Below are positions 1 to 11,628 of a stretch of 64,000 bases of DNA, piece by piece. The notes under the pieces were generated by a model. The model ran no database searches. It had not been told where the DNA came from and worked only from the letters and a program-made list of their open reading frames with translations. Position 1 is the first letter of the stretch, and every line of letters starts with the position of its first letter. Made by a program: the position numbers and the translations under genes. Source of the stretch: Bartonella callosciuri (GTDB lineage: Bacteria; Pseudomonadota; Alphaproteobacteria; Rhizobiales; Rhizobiaceae); assembly GCF_014203215.1 (NCBI RefSeq), contig NZ_JACHIM010000003.1, forward strand, positions 214,082 to 278,081. The letters run 5' to 3'.

Positions 1-2
1 TT

Positions 3-269
3 GTTGCAGCCTTAAAGGCTGTGGGCATTGTTCTTGTTATTTCTTTATTAATAGCACCGGGAGCTATTGCTTATCTTATCACGAAGCGGTTTTCTTTTAT
101 GTTGGTGATTGCTGTACTTGTTGCAGCTTTTTCCGGTTTTCTAGGAATTTATCTAAGCTTATTTATTGGCTCTGATTCTGCTTCTACAATTGTATTGATT
201 TTAACACTCATTTTCATTGCCATTTTTATATCGATTTTCTTTCGTCGAGTCACTGTTCAAGAAATTTAA
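3..269 (+). CDS. Metal-ion ABC transporter permease, C-terminal part (partial)
   Basis: This is the 3' end of a gene that begins left of the window; the frame is open from the first bases, so the internal GTG at 21 is not a start. The visible 88 residues hold three hydrophobic segments, and the stretch around APGAIAYLITKRF matches the late transmembrane region of the ABC-3 permease family (ZnuB, MntB, SitC/SitD). These proteins form the membrane channel of importers for manganese, zinc or iron. In relatives of Bartonella such a permease closes a sitABCD-type operon, and nothing follows it on this strand except an RNA-like element. Which metal it carries cannot be told from this fragment. The family call is fairly firm; a SitD identity is an inference. 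Confidence 0.75.
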   Translation, partial: VAALKAVGIVLVISLLIAPGAIAYLITKRFSFMLVIAVLVAAFSGFLGIYLSLFIGSDSASTIVLILTLIFIAIFISIFFRRVTVQEI

Positions 270-332
270 GTGTGATAAATTTCATGCATATCAGCCATGC
301 ATTTTTGTGTCTTGTCTATCGTATTTATTTTG

Positions 333-460
333 TATAAAACGACAGGGCTAGGTTATTTTCCTCCTAATGTCTAGCAAAGGGATGCGGTGTAATTCTCCCC
401 CCCGAACGCTGCATTCATGATTAAGAGGCTGCACTGATTTATTCTGCAGCCTTTTTTATT
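333..460 (+). ncRNA. Candidate small RNA with two C-rich loops and its own terminator
   Basis: A promoter-like pair (TTGTCT at 312-317, TATAAA at 333-338, a short 15-nt spacer) is followed by three possible hairpins. Hairpin 1 pairs 347-351 with 371-375 and carries CCTCCT (360-365) in its loop. Hairpin 2 pairs 382-389 with 407-414, including two G-U pairs, and carries CTCCCCCCC (395-403) in its loop. Hairpin 3 pairs 426-433 with 445-452 and is followed by six T, a textbook intrinsic terminator. The RNA would run from about 344 to 458, roughly 115 nt. C-rich anti-Shine-Dalgarno loops plus a terminator are the plan of several Rhizobiales trans-acting sRNAs (alpha-r14/cuckoo-like and AbcR groups). 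No ORF lies here. Expression is not shown, and the terminator could instead serve the upstream permease operon. Confidence 0.5.
426..458 (+). terminator. Intrinsic terminator
   Basis: Perfect 8-bp stem AGGCTGCA/TGCAGCCT (426-433 with 445-452) with an 11-nt loop and a run of six T. It ends either the candidate sRNA or the metal transporter operon. Confidence 0.85.
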
Positions 461-669
461 TTTTAGCTTCCTAAAAATTTATGCTGATTTCTTGAAAACC
501 TTAAAATGATCATCATATTGCGCGGCTACTTAATATTTAGAAGAAAGTATCATAAGAAATTTATTTATGAATGAATTGGTGTTAGGGAATAGTTGTCCGT
601 TAAAACATATCATATGAAAAGCAGTGGGATACAATGGTAATCTTTTATAGAGGAAAATAGCACGAAAGG

Positions 670-1056
670 ATGGAAAACGATTTTAAGATATCTCGCCTTG
701 TGCGTATTTTCATTTCTATAATGGGGTGGGCAATGGTTGTTTTGGGTATTATCGGTATAATGTTACCTATTATGCCAACTGTACCTTTTTTATTATTTGC
801 TTCATGGTGTTTTGCTCGTTCATCACCACGTTTTCATCGTTGGTTGAATGATCATCGCGTTTTTGGTCCACCTATTAAACGATGGGAGGAAAAGCGGGCC
901 ATTCCACCATTTGTTAAAATTTTTGCGATAGTGAGTATGGTGGGTGGCTTTTTATCCTTTCTAGTGATGGTGCATCCTGCTTTGTGGTTTGCCTTATTGG
1001 TTGTTGCTATTTTGCTGTTGATTACTATTTACATTGTGACGCGTCCTTCTGCATAA
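670..1056 (+). CDS. DUF454 (YbaN-family) inner membrane protein
   Basis: A small integral membrane protein of 128 residues. The hydrophobic segments at about 10-45 contain the family hallmark LPIMPTVPFLLFASWCFARS, followed by a short polar stretch SPRFHRWLNDHRVFGPPIKRW, and then two further hydrophobic segments at about 80-122. This matches DUF454/YbaN, a widespread family of unknown biochemical role; homologues are sometimes found near heme or iron genes. The ATG at 670 directly follows an AAAGG motif, which is tight spacing, with GAGG a few bases further upstream. It stands alone between the sRNA-like region and the convergent pncB gene. Family assignment is confident; function is unknown. 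Confidence 0.85.
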   Translation: MENDFKISRLVRIFISIMGWAMVVLGIIGIMLPIMPTVPFLLFASWCFARSSPRFHRWLNDHRVFGPPIKRWEEKRAIPPFVKIFAIVSMVGGFLSFLVMVHPALWFALLVVAILLLITIYIVTRPSA

Positions 1057-1381
1057 TGACAGAAATAAAAGATTTTATGAGTTGAAGATTTTTTTATTTT
1101 TACTGATTTATGAAAGTCACTGACAGGAGTCATCGTCTCAAAATTAGGGGATACTGTCTATTTAAGATATATACGAGCTGATAAGCTTTTTGAGAATGTT
1201 ATACTATGCGTATAGTATTAGATAAATGATATGTTCGTAAAACAATTTTATGAGCAATGATAGACTATCTTTATAAAAAGGTGCTTATTTTATTAATGAT
1301 AAGAGAGTCTGCATCAGCTTACCAGTATTAGTTAGCAATTTTATAGCCATTTGTCTTTAATTTTATACAAATCTGACTTAT
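1057..1381. other. Intergenic gap without recognised gene
   Basis: AT-rich space between the convergent ends of the DUF454 gene and pncB. I see no convincing ORF, RNA gene or strong terminator in it. Confidence 0.6.
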
Positions 1382-2686
1382 TTAAGTCTTTATGGGTCTA
1401 GCGATACGTTTTTCATTGCCGAAAAAATTGAGATAACGTTGTATTTCTCTTGGGGTACCGATAGTTTTTTCAGGATTATCTGACAATTTTACGGCTGGTT
1501 GACCATTTGCATGAGTAACTTTACAAACAAGGGAAAAAACATCAAATGTTGCGATTTTCTGAGGTGCACAGCCTGCAAAATCGTTAGTAAGATCTGTTCC
1601 CCATCCAAAATTCATACGCACTTTACCATGGAAGTGATGGTAGGTTTTTTCAATTGTATCGACATCAAGCGCATCAGAAAAAATCAATAATTTTTCACGT
1701 GGATCTTTTCCTTTTTCTTTCCACCATTGAATAATGCGTTCGCCGCCCTCAATAGGGGGAGCACTATCAGATCTAAAACCTGTCCAATCAGCTACCCAAT
1801 CTGGGGCATTGCGTAAAAATGCTTCTGTGCCAAAAGTATCAGGCAAAACAATGAGAAGATTACCACCATAATAACGATTCCAATCTTGCAAAACCTGATA
1901 AGGCGCCTTGCTCAGTTCATTATCATTATTGGCGAGTGCAGCAATGACCATAGGTAATTCATGTGCATTGGTCCCAAGAGCTTCTAAATCTGTATCCATG
2001 GCGAGGAGAACATTAGAAGTTCCCGTAAAAGAATCACCAATGCCTTCCTTTAATGCTTCGACACACCAGCGTTGCCATAAAAAAGAATGGCGACGTCTTG
2101 TGCCAAAATCAGATATTCTGATATCAGGTAATTTTTTAAGACGTTCAACTTTACTCCACATTTTTGCTTTGGCACGTGCATAAAGGATATCGAGAGCAAA
2201 ACGCCCAAATTTTTTCATAGCAGCACGTGAACGTAATTCACTGATAATAGCAAGGGCAGGGATTTCCCACATGGAGCTATGGGTCCATGGACCATGAAAA
2301 TGGAGAATATATTGACCATCTTTGCGGGTTAGTTCATATTCTGGTAGTTGAAAATTCTCAAGCCAATGAAGAAATTCTGGTTCGAAAATTTGTTTACGTC
2401 CATAAAATGTATTACCAGCAAGCCAAATCATTTCTTTTTTCGTAAAGCGCAAGCTAAGGGCATGATCAAGTTGGGCACGCAACTCACCTTCATCAATATC
2501 GTCGGCAAGACGTATTGTTTTTGTACGATTTATGAGGGAGAAGGTAACATTGACATTGGGGTAAAGTCCCCAAATCATTTGCACCATAAGAAGTTTATAA
2601 AAATCCGTATCGAGAAGTGAACGAATAATAGGGTCAAGCTTCCAGGTATGGTTGTAAACACGTCTCGCAATGTCTGGATGATTCAT
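1382..2686 (-). CDS. pncB: Nicotinate phosphoribosyltransferase
   Basis: Converts nicotinate and PRPP to nicotinate mononucleotide with ATP hydrolysis, the first step of the Preiss-Handler NAD salvage pathway in the cytoplasm. The 434-residue protein has the family length and the N-terminal [16 protein letters not shown] substrate-site region. The segment GTNAHELPM carries the histidine (His242) that is phosphorylated in the family, and [12 protein letters not shown] with [10 protein letters not shown] near the C terminus is the phosphate-binding part. The ATG follows an AAAAGGG stretch. It lies 75 bp downstream of the dead glucan synthase gene on the same strand. An intact salvage enzyme fits an organism that takes nicotinate from its host, but de novo NAD genes are not visible here. 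Confidence 0.96.
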   Translation of the reverse strand: MNHPDIARRVYNHTWKLDPIIRSLLDTDFYKLLMVQMIWGLYPNVNVTFSLINRTKTIRLADDIDEGELRAQLDHALSLRFTKKEMIWLAGNTFYGRKQIFEPEFLHWLENFQLPEYELTRKDGQYILHFHGPWTHSSMWEIPALAIISELRSRAAMKKFGRFALDILYARAKAKMWSKVERLKKLPDIRISDFGTRRRHSFLWQRWCVEALKEGIGDSFTGTSNVLLAMDTDLEALGTNAHELPMVIAALANNDNELSKAPYQVLQDWNRYYGGNLLIVLPDTFGTEAFLRNAPDWVADWTGFRSDSAPPIEGGERIIQWWKEKGKDPREKLLIFSDALDVDTIEKTYHHFHGKVRMNFGWGTDLTNDFAGCAPQKIATFDVFSLVCKVTHANGQPAVKLSDNPEKTIGTPREIQRYLNFFGNEKRIARPIKT

Positions 2687-2761
2687 AACCCTTTTTCTTT
2701 CAGTCTCGTGGAATCTAAAATTATTTGTGCACTAACACGATCAATATAGGGAACACGCAGA

Positions 2762-5700
2762 CTATAACAACTCTAAGGTTTTGAGCAAGAATAAAAAAGC
2801 TTTTTCTTTTTTAGATTTGATGGCACGTATGATTTTATGTTTTCCTGTTTTTTGTAACGGTATTCCTGCATGAACGCCTGTATCTTTTTTACCATTCATA
2901 CTGAGCATATTTTCAGATCCCTATTTCACTTTAATGATGTAAACGGCATCATGAAATTTCATTTTGCTTCATATTTTAGCCATAAGGATGGCATGTTTGG
3001 ATGTTAAAATAACTAGTCGCCTTGAAGGCGAAATCCAAGAATAGCCTGTGTTGCGGCGCGATAAAACCATCCTCCTGAGCCTATATACCATGTCCAACCG
3101 TCTTGTCCACGATGTGGTTCAACGGTATAAATATCTGCAGCCATAACATAAGGTTTAACGCGATAAATTTCAGGATCTTGTCCATGAGTAATTGGGTTGA
3201 TCATAGAAAACAGAGAATAAGCTCTGTCTGCTTCAGCCATTTCAGCAAGTGCTAGAATGCTCCAAATGGCACCATGCATGTATTGACCGCCATTTTCTGG
3301 AATTCCTGTAGGATAACCTTTTATCTAACCGGGTTCGAGAGTAGTTTTATCAAAAGGTGGCTAGAAGAGACGTATAAGACCGCCTTTTTCATCGCACAGG
3401 TGTTCAAGCATTGATGCCATTGCTGTTTTTTGGCGTTTGAGAGATGCCATTTGAGAAATAGCAGCCCAAGATTGCGCAATGGTATCAATTTTGCATCATC
3501 ATTTATTTTAGAACCAAGAGGCGTTCCATCATCAAAATAACCACGTTGATACCAAGCACCAGCCCATCCATTTTTTTCTAGGGAGTTTTTCAAATGCTCA
3601 AGATATGTACTCCATGCTTGCATATGGTTGTTATCACCACGTTTTTTTTGCAAGAGGAATAAATGCTTGTAGTGTGGCACCAAGAAACCACCCCAACCAA
3701 ATGGTTTCCTCTTTTCCTTCGATGCCTACTAAGTTCATGCCATCATTTCAATCACCGCCTAAAATAAGGGGGAGTCTATGTGATCCAGAGCCTTTGATAG
3801 CAAGATCTAAAGCTAAAGCACAATGTTCATAAATTGTGGCGACCTCTGAAGATTGTGTAGGTTGAAAGTAAGAATTGTGTTATCCTTCGGTCAGAGGAGG
3901 CTCCTTCAATAAAATTAATTGGGGTACCAAGAAGTGTGTAGTTACCAGTGGTGTTTACATAAAGAGCTATTCCATATGCAAGCCAAACGATGTCATCAGA
4001 AATACGTGTACGAACACCGGCATTTGTATCAGGCAACCACCAATGCTGTACATCGCCTTCAAGAAATTGATATCCTGCAGCTTTTAACAATTGTTTACGC
4101 GCCAGTTGTGGTTCAAATAATAACAAGGATAAGTTGTCTTTTAATTAGTCGTGGAAGCTAAATACACCACTGGCTTGATAAAAAGCTGCGCGTGCCATTA
4201 TACGGCAAGCATATGTTTGATCAGGGAGCCAATGGTTGACCAAAATATCAAAAGAGGGATCAAGTGTTTTTACTTGGAGTGGGAAAAAAAGTCACTCCAT
4301 TGCTGCCTTTGTTGTTTGAGCAGCGTTTTGAAATTAGTTTCACGCACTTGGTCTAGCAATTTTTCAGCTTCTTGCCTGTTTTCAGCACTGCCAAGATAGA
4401 AAATGATTTCTTTTATTTTCTCTGGTTGAAGATCAATATCATAGGCGAATGCTGAACAAGGATTACATCCTGCTTCAATTGTATTTTTAAAAGAGCACCA
4501 GCTTTACAGATCGCCTGAGGATATGTAACCGTTCCCGTTACACCGATAAATTCAATGCGATCGGTGATCGTACTTGTTGGTATTTGTGATGCTGATAAAA
4601 ATACCACTTGTTGCGATTTTTCGGTGTGATAAGGATTTTGAATAAAATGCACACCACATTTAGGTCATAAGAAGAAAGTATAAAGGGTGCATATTTTGTG
4701 CGGACATTGCATAAAATCCATTCAACATAATTATAAAGGCGTAAATTGCGTGGTTCTTTCCATTCATTTTTGAGGATAAGGCGTGAAAGGCGAATCGGTT
4801 TTTTCAAATCGATTGTGGGGGTCAGTTCTAAAGCAATTTCTGAATGTGTGGATTTAAAGGTTAAAAATCCAAAACCATGGCAAGTCTCATAGATAACATT
4901 TTCATCACATTCGACAGCAGAAATAGATGAGAAACCTTTTAAATACAGACGATCAACAAGATAAAGTGCTTCTCCTGGACGATTGCAAATGGAATCATTG
5001 CTTCAAGAGATTAATTGATAATCACGGCTATTGTTAGCCCAAGTAAAGAGTGCGCCTTCAGCAGAAACATGAAAGCTAAAGCTGCTGTTAGCAATAATAT
5101 TAATCCACGGTGTGGTGGTTTGTCCGTGAAGGCGTATTACATAATGGTTATGGTTGTTAAAACCACCATAATCATTCCAGTATTGTATATCTTTTCTATC
5201 AACGGAGAGAAACGGTGGTTTTTGTTGACTGATAAGACCAATGGAAGTAAAAGGATTTTTTTCAGTTCGTGTTGCAGTTGGTCTTCTTTCGTTATATTTT
5301 TGGTAATTGAACGCAATAATAAATAACATAATAAATAATAGAGCTCTTGATGACTCTTTCGAGTTCCTAAATCAAAATCACTTACTTCAAGCCGTTTAAG
5401 TTGTTCAGACAAAGACCCATTTTGGGCGTAAAGGACAATACGGGCTGATGCAAGAAGCATTTTAAAACTCTGTTCATTCATCTGATCACGCCGAAACGTG
5501 AAAATATGTTGACGTTCACCTGTTTCATGAATGTGGTGACGATAAGGTTCGCATACCCATTCAATAGCATGTTGTGTATTTTGTATATAGGAAAATGTTT
5601 GTTCATTGAGAATGATCAGATCCACAATAAGCCCACGCATACGCCAATATTCATGGGCTTTAAGCATTCACGCAGGACAGTTATATCTCCCTCATTATCT

Positions 5701-8700
5701 AATCTGAGAAGACAAATAGGAATTTCTCCTGAAAGTGGTATAGGTCAGAGATCAGATTGTTTACCAAGTATTTTGGCTAATGTTTTTGGAGGGAGACGCC
5801 ATGCTCGATCAGGATAGAGAAGCGGTGTTATATATTTTTGATAAGTAAAAGCTTCTTTAAGGTTAACGCCGTTCTGGTAGAGCGAGACTTGTGAACGTGT
5901 CCATGTCATTGAAAATTCCTGCTGGAATATATTGGGGTGTCGATAACGTTTAATATGATTTGGCAACGTTTCTTTTGCATGAACAGCAAAAGTCCAAAAG
6001 ATAAGTTCAGCTTTTTCATTTGCTGGAATTTTTATATGGCATCGGAGTGAAATAATAGGATCAAGAACATAACCTTGGCTTTTGCTAAAACGAGTATTTT
6101 TATCAAAAGCAGCAGGTTGATGAATGGATCGTCCTCGACAAGTAAACAGTGAGTGATCTGTTTCAGCTTCTGTTTCTTGAAGATTCTCATTATATCGGTA
6201 ACAAAATGGGCAATGTGAATCTCAGGGTCACTAGAAGAACGTTTGCGCCTTTTAGCGAAAATTGTTCTTCCTTCTTCAGCAATTTCTATTTCTATAAACA
6301 TATGTGAAAAGACAGGATGGGCGCAATCCGTGTCCATGGTTGCAAGTGCGAGTTCGCCATACGAGGTTACTTCAATGAGACGGTCCTTATGCGTTATATT
6401 CATAAGTTGAATACGTCTTCCTTTGCTGCACCCTTCAGATTGTAATAAGACCTTTCAAGGGTTGATTGAATACTATCAACTATTTTTGGATATTCAGCGT
6501 TTTCATCTGTAAAAATGCAAACAGTTTCTTTTTCAACAATACGTGTTGGTTCCCAGTAACAGACCACCAACGTCCATTATGCGTATCACGTAGAAAGAAT
6601 AAAGTGCCTTGTTGAGCTTCTGTCGGGTCAGGCATAAAACGTGTAATCACATAATCATACTAACGGCTGTAGCCAGAATCATTAGTTGTCAGCATTGTAG
6701 AATAGGGACCGTTAGATAAAAGCAAAGTTGCACGTGGTTTAAGCAGTGGATTCTTGATAATACGAAAGGGGCGTCATCAAATTCTCGAGAGTTATGACGC
6801 ATGCGATTAACCGCCTTTGTATGAATGATGGGAATTTAATGCGACGCTCTTTCCTGTAATAAAAATTGAATTACTTTAACGATTAGATCATGGTGGAAAC
6901 GGTCACGTCTCCGCCCTTGAAAAATAATATTGTCTATAGCGAGAATGGACATGCCATGATGGTGCGCATAATAATTGCGTACAACGGCGTATTTTTCTCC
7001 TGTTTTTATGCGTGAAGGAGTAAAGTCGACAGAATCGTAATAACCATATGTTCCTAAAGTGCTAAGATCACGTAGTCGTTTTAAATTGGTTACGGCTTGA
7101 TGAGGTGCGTATTGTTCCGCTAGAAGGTTGGCCTAGGGAGCAATAACAGCATTGCGTAAGAGCCCACGTTGGAGTCCGAGGCTCGGAGCACAAAAATTGG
7201 CATATTGGTAATTCATTAAGTGGTCGTGAGCATTAAATGTAGCTTCTGAAATACCCCATGGTAATCCGCGTTTTTTAGCGTATTCTATTTGATGACGAAT
7301 AATCAATCGATTCGTTTGGTCTAGGAGAGATCGCAAAGGTTCGCATATAAAAAGAGACGACATGAGATATTCGAACATGGATCCCGACTATGATAAGAGT
7401 GCACCTTTCCAACCAATGGGGACGAATAGTCGACCAAGATGAAGCCAGTGTTTAACTTTTATATCTCCTTTTGCTATGGCAAAAAGACTTGTGAGCCGGG
7501 CTTCTGAAACAAGCAGATCGTAACAACTTTCATCGAGTTTGTTTTCTTGAACACGGTATCCAATAGCCAAGAGATGCCGTTCAGTTTGTTCTAAAAAATC
7601 AAATTTCATATCAAAGGCTATTTGCCGAGCCTTTACAGCCAAAGTGCTTAATTGTTTGCATAGTTTTTTGCTATCATAGGCACCAACAGTATCGTGATGA
7701 TGGGCATTACAGGTTTCTAAAAGACATTTAGCCCATGAGAGTGCGCGAGCGGATTCTGTTGTTTGAACTTTTTAATTAAGTTCAGCTATTAGGTGAATAA
7801 TATCACGGGCAGTGAGTGAAGGGTTATTAAGATGAGAAGTCATCGTATTTGTTTTTTCTACAAAATCACAAACGGAGTGATCAAAATTGACGATACACCC
7901 TTCAATTTTTTTTGTAAGGGACGTAAACTTGGTTGATTATCTGAAATTTCTTTGACAGTTTCAGTAAGAATGGTATGAACATCACACAAGCCTGCTCGAT
8001 CACTTTGAAAAAAAACATAAGGTGGTTCAGCCCATTCACTTAAGGCTGAAGCAAGTGTCACCAAATGGCCAGCGAGATTTCCTGAATCAACGGTTGATAC
8101 ATAGGTAGGCAAGAGAGGTTTGAGTGTATCTGTTGCATACCAATTGGTAGAGATGTCCACGGAATTTTTCCATTTTTTCAAGAGTGCTTAATGTACATTC
8201 AATGCTTGGAATAGCCTCTTCAAAACTAATCCAGCCAAAATCACGCGCAGTAATAACAGAAAGAAGATAAACTCCAATATTTGTAGGAGATGTACGATGA
8301 GCAATAAGAGGTTCGGGATCTTCTTGAAAATTATCAGGTGGTAAATAATTGCTTTGTGCATTGACAAAGGTTGCATAATAAACAAGTCCTTCGAGCAATA
8401 TGTCGGAGTGTTTTTTTATCTTCGGAAGATATATCAAGAGTATCTTGAAATGTTGATGGTTGACTGACAAACCACGCAATAAAGGGTGAAAAAACACGCG
8501 ATTCTAAAGGGTAAAGCAATAAAGCTTGCGAAAGCATTAGACAAGAGAGGAAGTACTATAGCAAGAATGCCTGTAAGCGATGCTGGCCACATTGTAAGAA
8601 TGTAGAAGCCAAGACTGTTGCGAATCGACCTGGTTAAGGCAGAAGTTTTCCATTCAAGCAGGTATTTTTTGAAATCATCATGCGATAAAGTGTACGAATA

Positions 8701-11368
8701 ATCGCATCAGTCATAAAATAAACTGAATGAGTAAGAAATATATTTCCACCTGTGAGGGTTGTTTTTTTCAAAATTAATTGAAGATCTCCGCGCAAATAAT
8801 AATCAGTATTGGATAGAATAAGAGTTTGTAATACGCCTAAAATTGATGAGATGAAGAGGCTAAGCAATAAGAATGTTTGCCAGATAATTGCTGTTTTAAA
8901 AGGTAAAAGAGACCATCCTGTGATTGCTGCGATCAACCACATAAGCGGTGTGAGAGAATGGCGCAAATTATCTTGTATTTTCCAACATGTCGTGGAGCTA
9001 ATTTGATGAGGGAGAAAAAGATAACGCAAGAGTTGCCAATTACTGCGAGTCCAACGGTGATAACGTGCAACATCAACATTATAGGCTGTTGGATAATCCT
9101 CAATCACTTCTACATTAATATACATGCAGTACGTGCATATCCTCCTTCTAAAAGATCATGACTAAGAACAGTAGTTTCTTTAATTTTACCATTAAGAGCT
9201 TATTGAAACACATCAATATTATAACAAGCCTTTTCCAATGAAAGTTCCTTCTCCCAAAAGATCTTGATAAGTGTCAGAAACAGCAAAGACATAAGGATCA
9301 ATTTCACGATTGGTGGAAAAAATTCGTTGCAGAATTGATGTTTCTTTTCTTTTTGTAAGAGAAAATGTAATACGAGGCTGTAAATGCTATAGCCTTTTAT
9401 AAATTCTCCATTTTGTGGGTCGAAAATAGGGTGGTTAAGTGGATGATTCAGTTTTCCAACGAGCTTTGTGACACTTGCAGGGGTAAGCCGTGTTTCTGCA
9501 TCTAGAGTTATAACAAAACGGCAATTCATGGGGAGATGTGGATTTTGGGGATAAAAGCTTATATTTTTTTATCGCCTCTTAATAGCAGATTGAGTTCATG
9601 AAGTTTTCCACGCTTTCTTTCCCATCCCATCCAGCAGTTCTCGCTAGTATTATAAAGACGTTGACGGTGTAAAAGAAAAAAGAGCGGAATATCATCGTGA
9701 TGATAATGTTTATTGAGTTTATCGATACTTTTTTGCGCATAATGTAACAGATCAAAATCATCTTATGTTTCTCTCAAAGAAGAGTCTACCTAATCTGTAA
9801 TGAGGGCGAAATGAATGGCACCTTTTGGATTAGAAAGATAGTGTACTTCAAGATTGCGCACTTGCTCATCAATGTAATCGCACGATGTGATTAAAGTAGG
9901 TACAACAACCATTGTGCGTGCATGTTGGGGAATACCCTCTTTATATTCATAACCAATGAGTTGTTTTGGCGGAATAAACCATGAAACAACAATGTTGAAG
10001 AAGGCAAAAATAGCATCCATAGCAGGGAACAAGGCTAGTGCGGTAAAGAAAGGGGCATCCATGGTGCCCATGGTGCTATGTCAGATCTTTGTAAGCGAGC
10101 GTAGACTGAAAGCAGAAGAAAAAGGGGTAAAAGAGAAACAGGAATTGCAATGATTTTTATCTTTGAATAGCAGAAAGACTGTGCCCACTTTATGAGTAGA
10201 GAGGTGGTGTAACTACAAACTTTTTCAAAAGCATAACGCTCATCATCGACGAGATACCACCTAACAGAGGACTTGTTATTATGAAGGATCTCTTTAGAGG
10301 AAGAATGTGCCATTTTTATAGCTTTGCGTGCAACTTCCAATTCACTAAGAGGCGAAAGACGTGCAATTTTTTCAATTACTTGTCGATAGATATTACGTGA
10401 GTGAGAATCAATTTCGGAAAAATCACTATTTTCACGCAAAATAGAGTTTACAGAGCTGACAGTTTCAAACCATACTGTCCGATCGATATTGTCAATGGCT
10501 TTAAGGCTACAAACAATATTACCTATGTTTACACCATCTGTCGCTTGGCGGGTATGTTCATCGGTTGTTACAATTTCTAAGCTGCTGCTTTGGCTTTGTA
10601 ATTGCTTTTCAAGCCAATTTAATGCGGTTGTTGAATCGATAGATGCACCACGTAGACGCTAGAATAAAGTGACTGAAAAGGTTGGATAAACAGTGAATGG
10701 TTCATATTGCGTAAAAGCGGTATGTAATTTTGTTTTATTGTCTGTAAGAGCAATTTTATTGGCTACTTGATGGGCAAGATGACGCATATATCGTGTTTGT
10801 TCAATATGTAATGAAAGGCGACAAACATTTTCAATTAACAGCATTTGTATAACAGAATAGAGTGTCCATAATTCACTAATTTTGAGGGCACATACTTCTT
10901 GAAACCCATTGATCATAGCTGTGAAGTGCTTTTTGTGAAAATCTGCTATCTGTATGCGCAATATAAAGCCAAGCTAAAGCAAAAATACGTGGTATTCCTG
11001 CCTTTTGTTTATAAAGAGGAAGTTGCTTGATGAGGGAGTTGGATAAATTACGGTGTAGCAGGTGTATGGTTTTGTCAATGGTATAATGATTATCAATAAG
11101 CCATTGAGCAGAGAGCGCAATGGTTTCATCATTCCGAGCAGCGATATCGCTGGTCTGAAAAGCATGGAGAATAAATTTAGCATTCTCGCTTAACCTTTTA
11201 TGGAAATTGTTTTCTCCTTTATATTCAGGAAGTAAGTTTTCTTTTTCAGAGGCTAATATCACGACCTAATTTATAAAGTTCTTCCTGTGATTTATAAGTT
11301 GAGCAAATAGGAAGGTTGGTTTCAGTGAGGGAGCGACTTGTTGTTTTTTGAGAAAAGAAATACTTCAT
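2762..11368 (-). pseudogene. ndvB: Cyclic beta-1,2-glucan synthase (NdvB/ChvB/Cgs), degraded
   Basis: Remnant of the giant inner membrane enzyme that makes periplasmic cyclic beta-1,2-glucan. Fragments occur in family order on the minus strand. An N-terminal piece begins at 11368 and shifts frame near 11255. LYKQKAGIPRIFALAWLYIA lies near 11050. The GT84 segment with EGIPQHARTMVVVPTLIT is near 9930 and the DAET metal-site region near 9500. DYPTAYNVDVARYHRWTRSN is near 9080. The GH94-like C-terminal half includes LGRLFVPIGWKGALLS (7440-7388), QTNRLIIRHQIEYAKKRGLP (about 7300) and GQDGWTWYIGSGGWFYRA (about 3090). The last recognisable tail ends at a TAG at 2762-2764. The span of 8607 bp (2869 codons) equals the family's usual 2830-2870 residues, so it is broken by many frameshifts and stops rather than by large deletion. 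No functional protein can be made. Confidence 0.93.
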
Positions 11369-11560
11369 GAAAGGTATTGTGAATGCCTTAAGACTCTAAT
11401 GCTATTTCATTATTCCGTTTTTTTATATTTCATCGGCTGTAAGCATTGTATCGTAATAATGATAAGTTCATAGAAAGAAAATAGACTTTTTGTTTTTCTT
11501 TGAGAGTATTTGTCATTTTTTATGAGAGAATTGAAGAAACAAGTAGATAATTTCTTCGCA
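11369..11560. other. Spacer between rpsA terminator and dead glucan synthase
   Basis: AT-rich; on the minus strand it would hold the former promoter of the glucan synthase gene. No element could be identified with confidence. Confidence 0.4.
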
Positions 11561-11595
11561 AAATAAAAAAGGTCGCTAGAAAGATAAGCGACCTT
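11561..11595 (-). terminator. Intrinsic terminator of rpsA
   Basis: On the minus strand a 9-bp stem (11595-11587 pairing with 11577-11569, core AAGGTCGCT/AGCGACCTT) is followed by TTTTTTATTT. It lies 34 bp downstream of the rpsA stop. Confidence 0.85.
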
Positions 11596-11628
11596 AGTTT
11601 TGACAGGTATTTTATAATAATTAGATAA

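Noticed and set aside
525-545. TTTAGAAG near 530 as an Irr element for the DUF454 gene
   Set aside because: Only one half-site is present; the second arm is missing.
3013-11262. Many separate small genes in the 3-11 kb region
   Set aside because: The pieces align in order with one cyclic beta-1,2-glucan synthase; they are fragments of a single dead gene.
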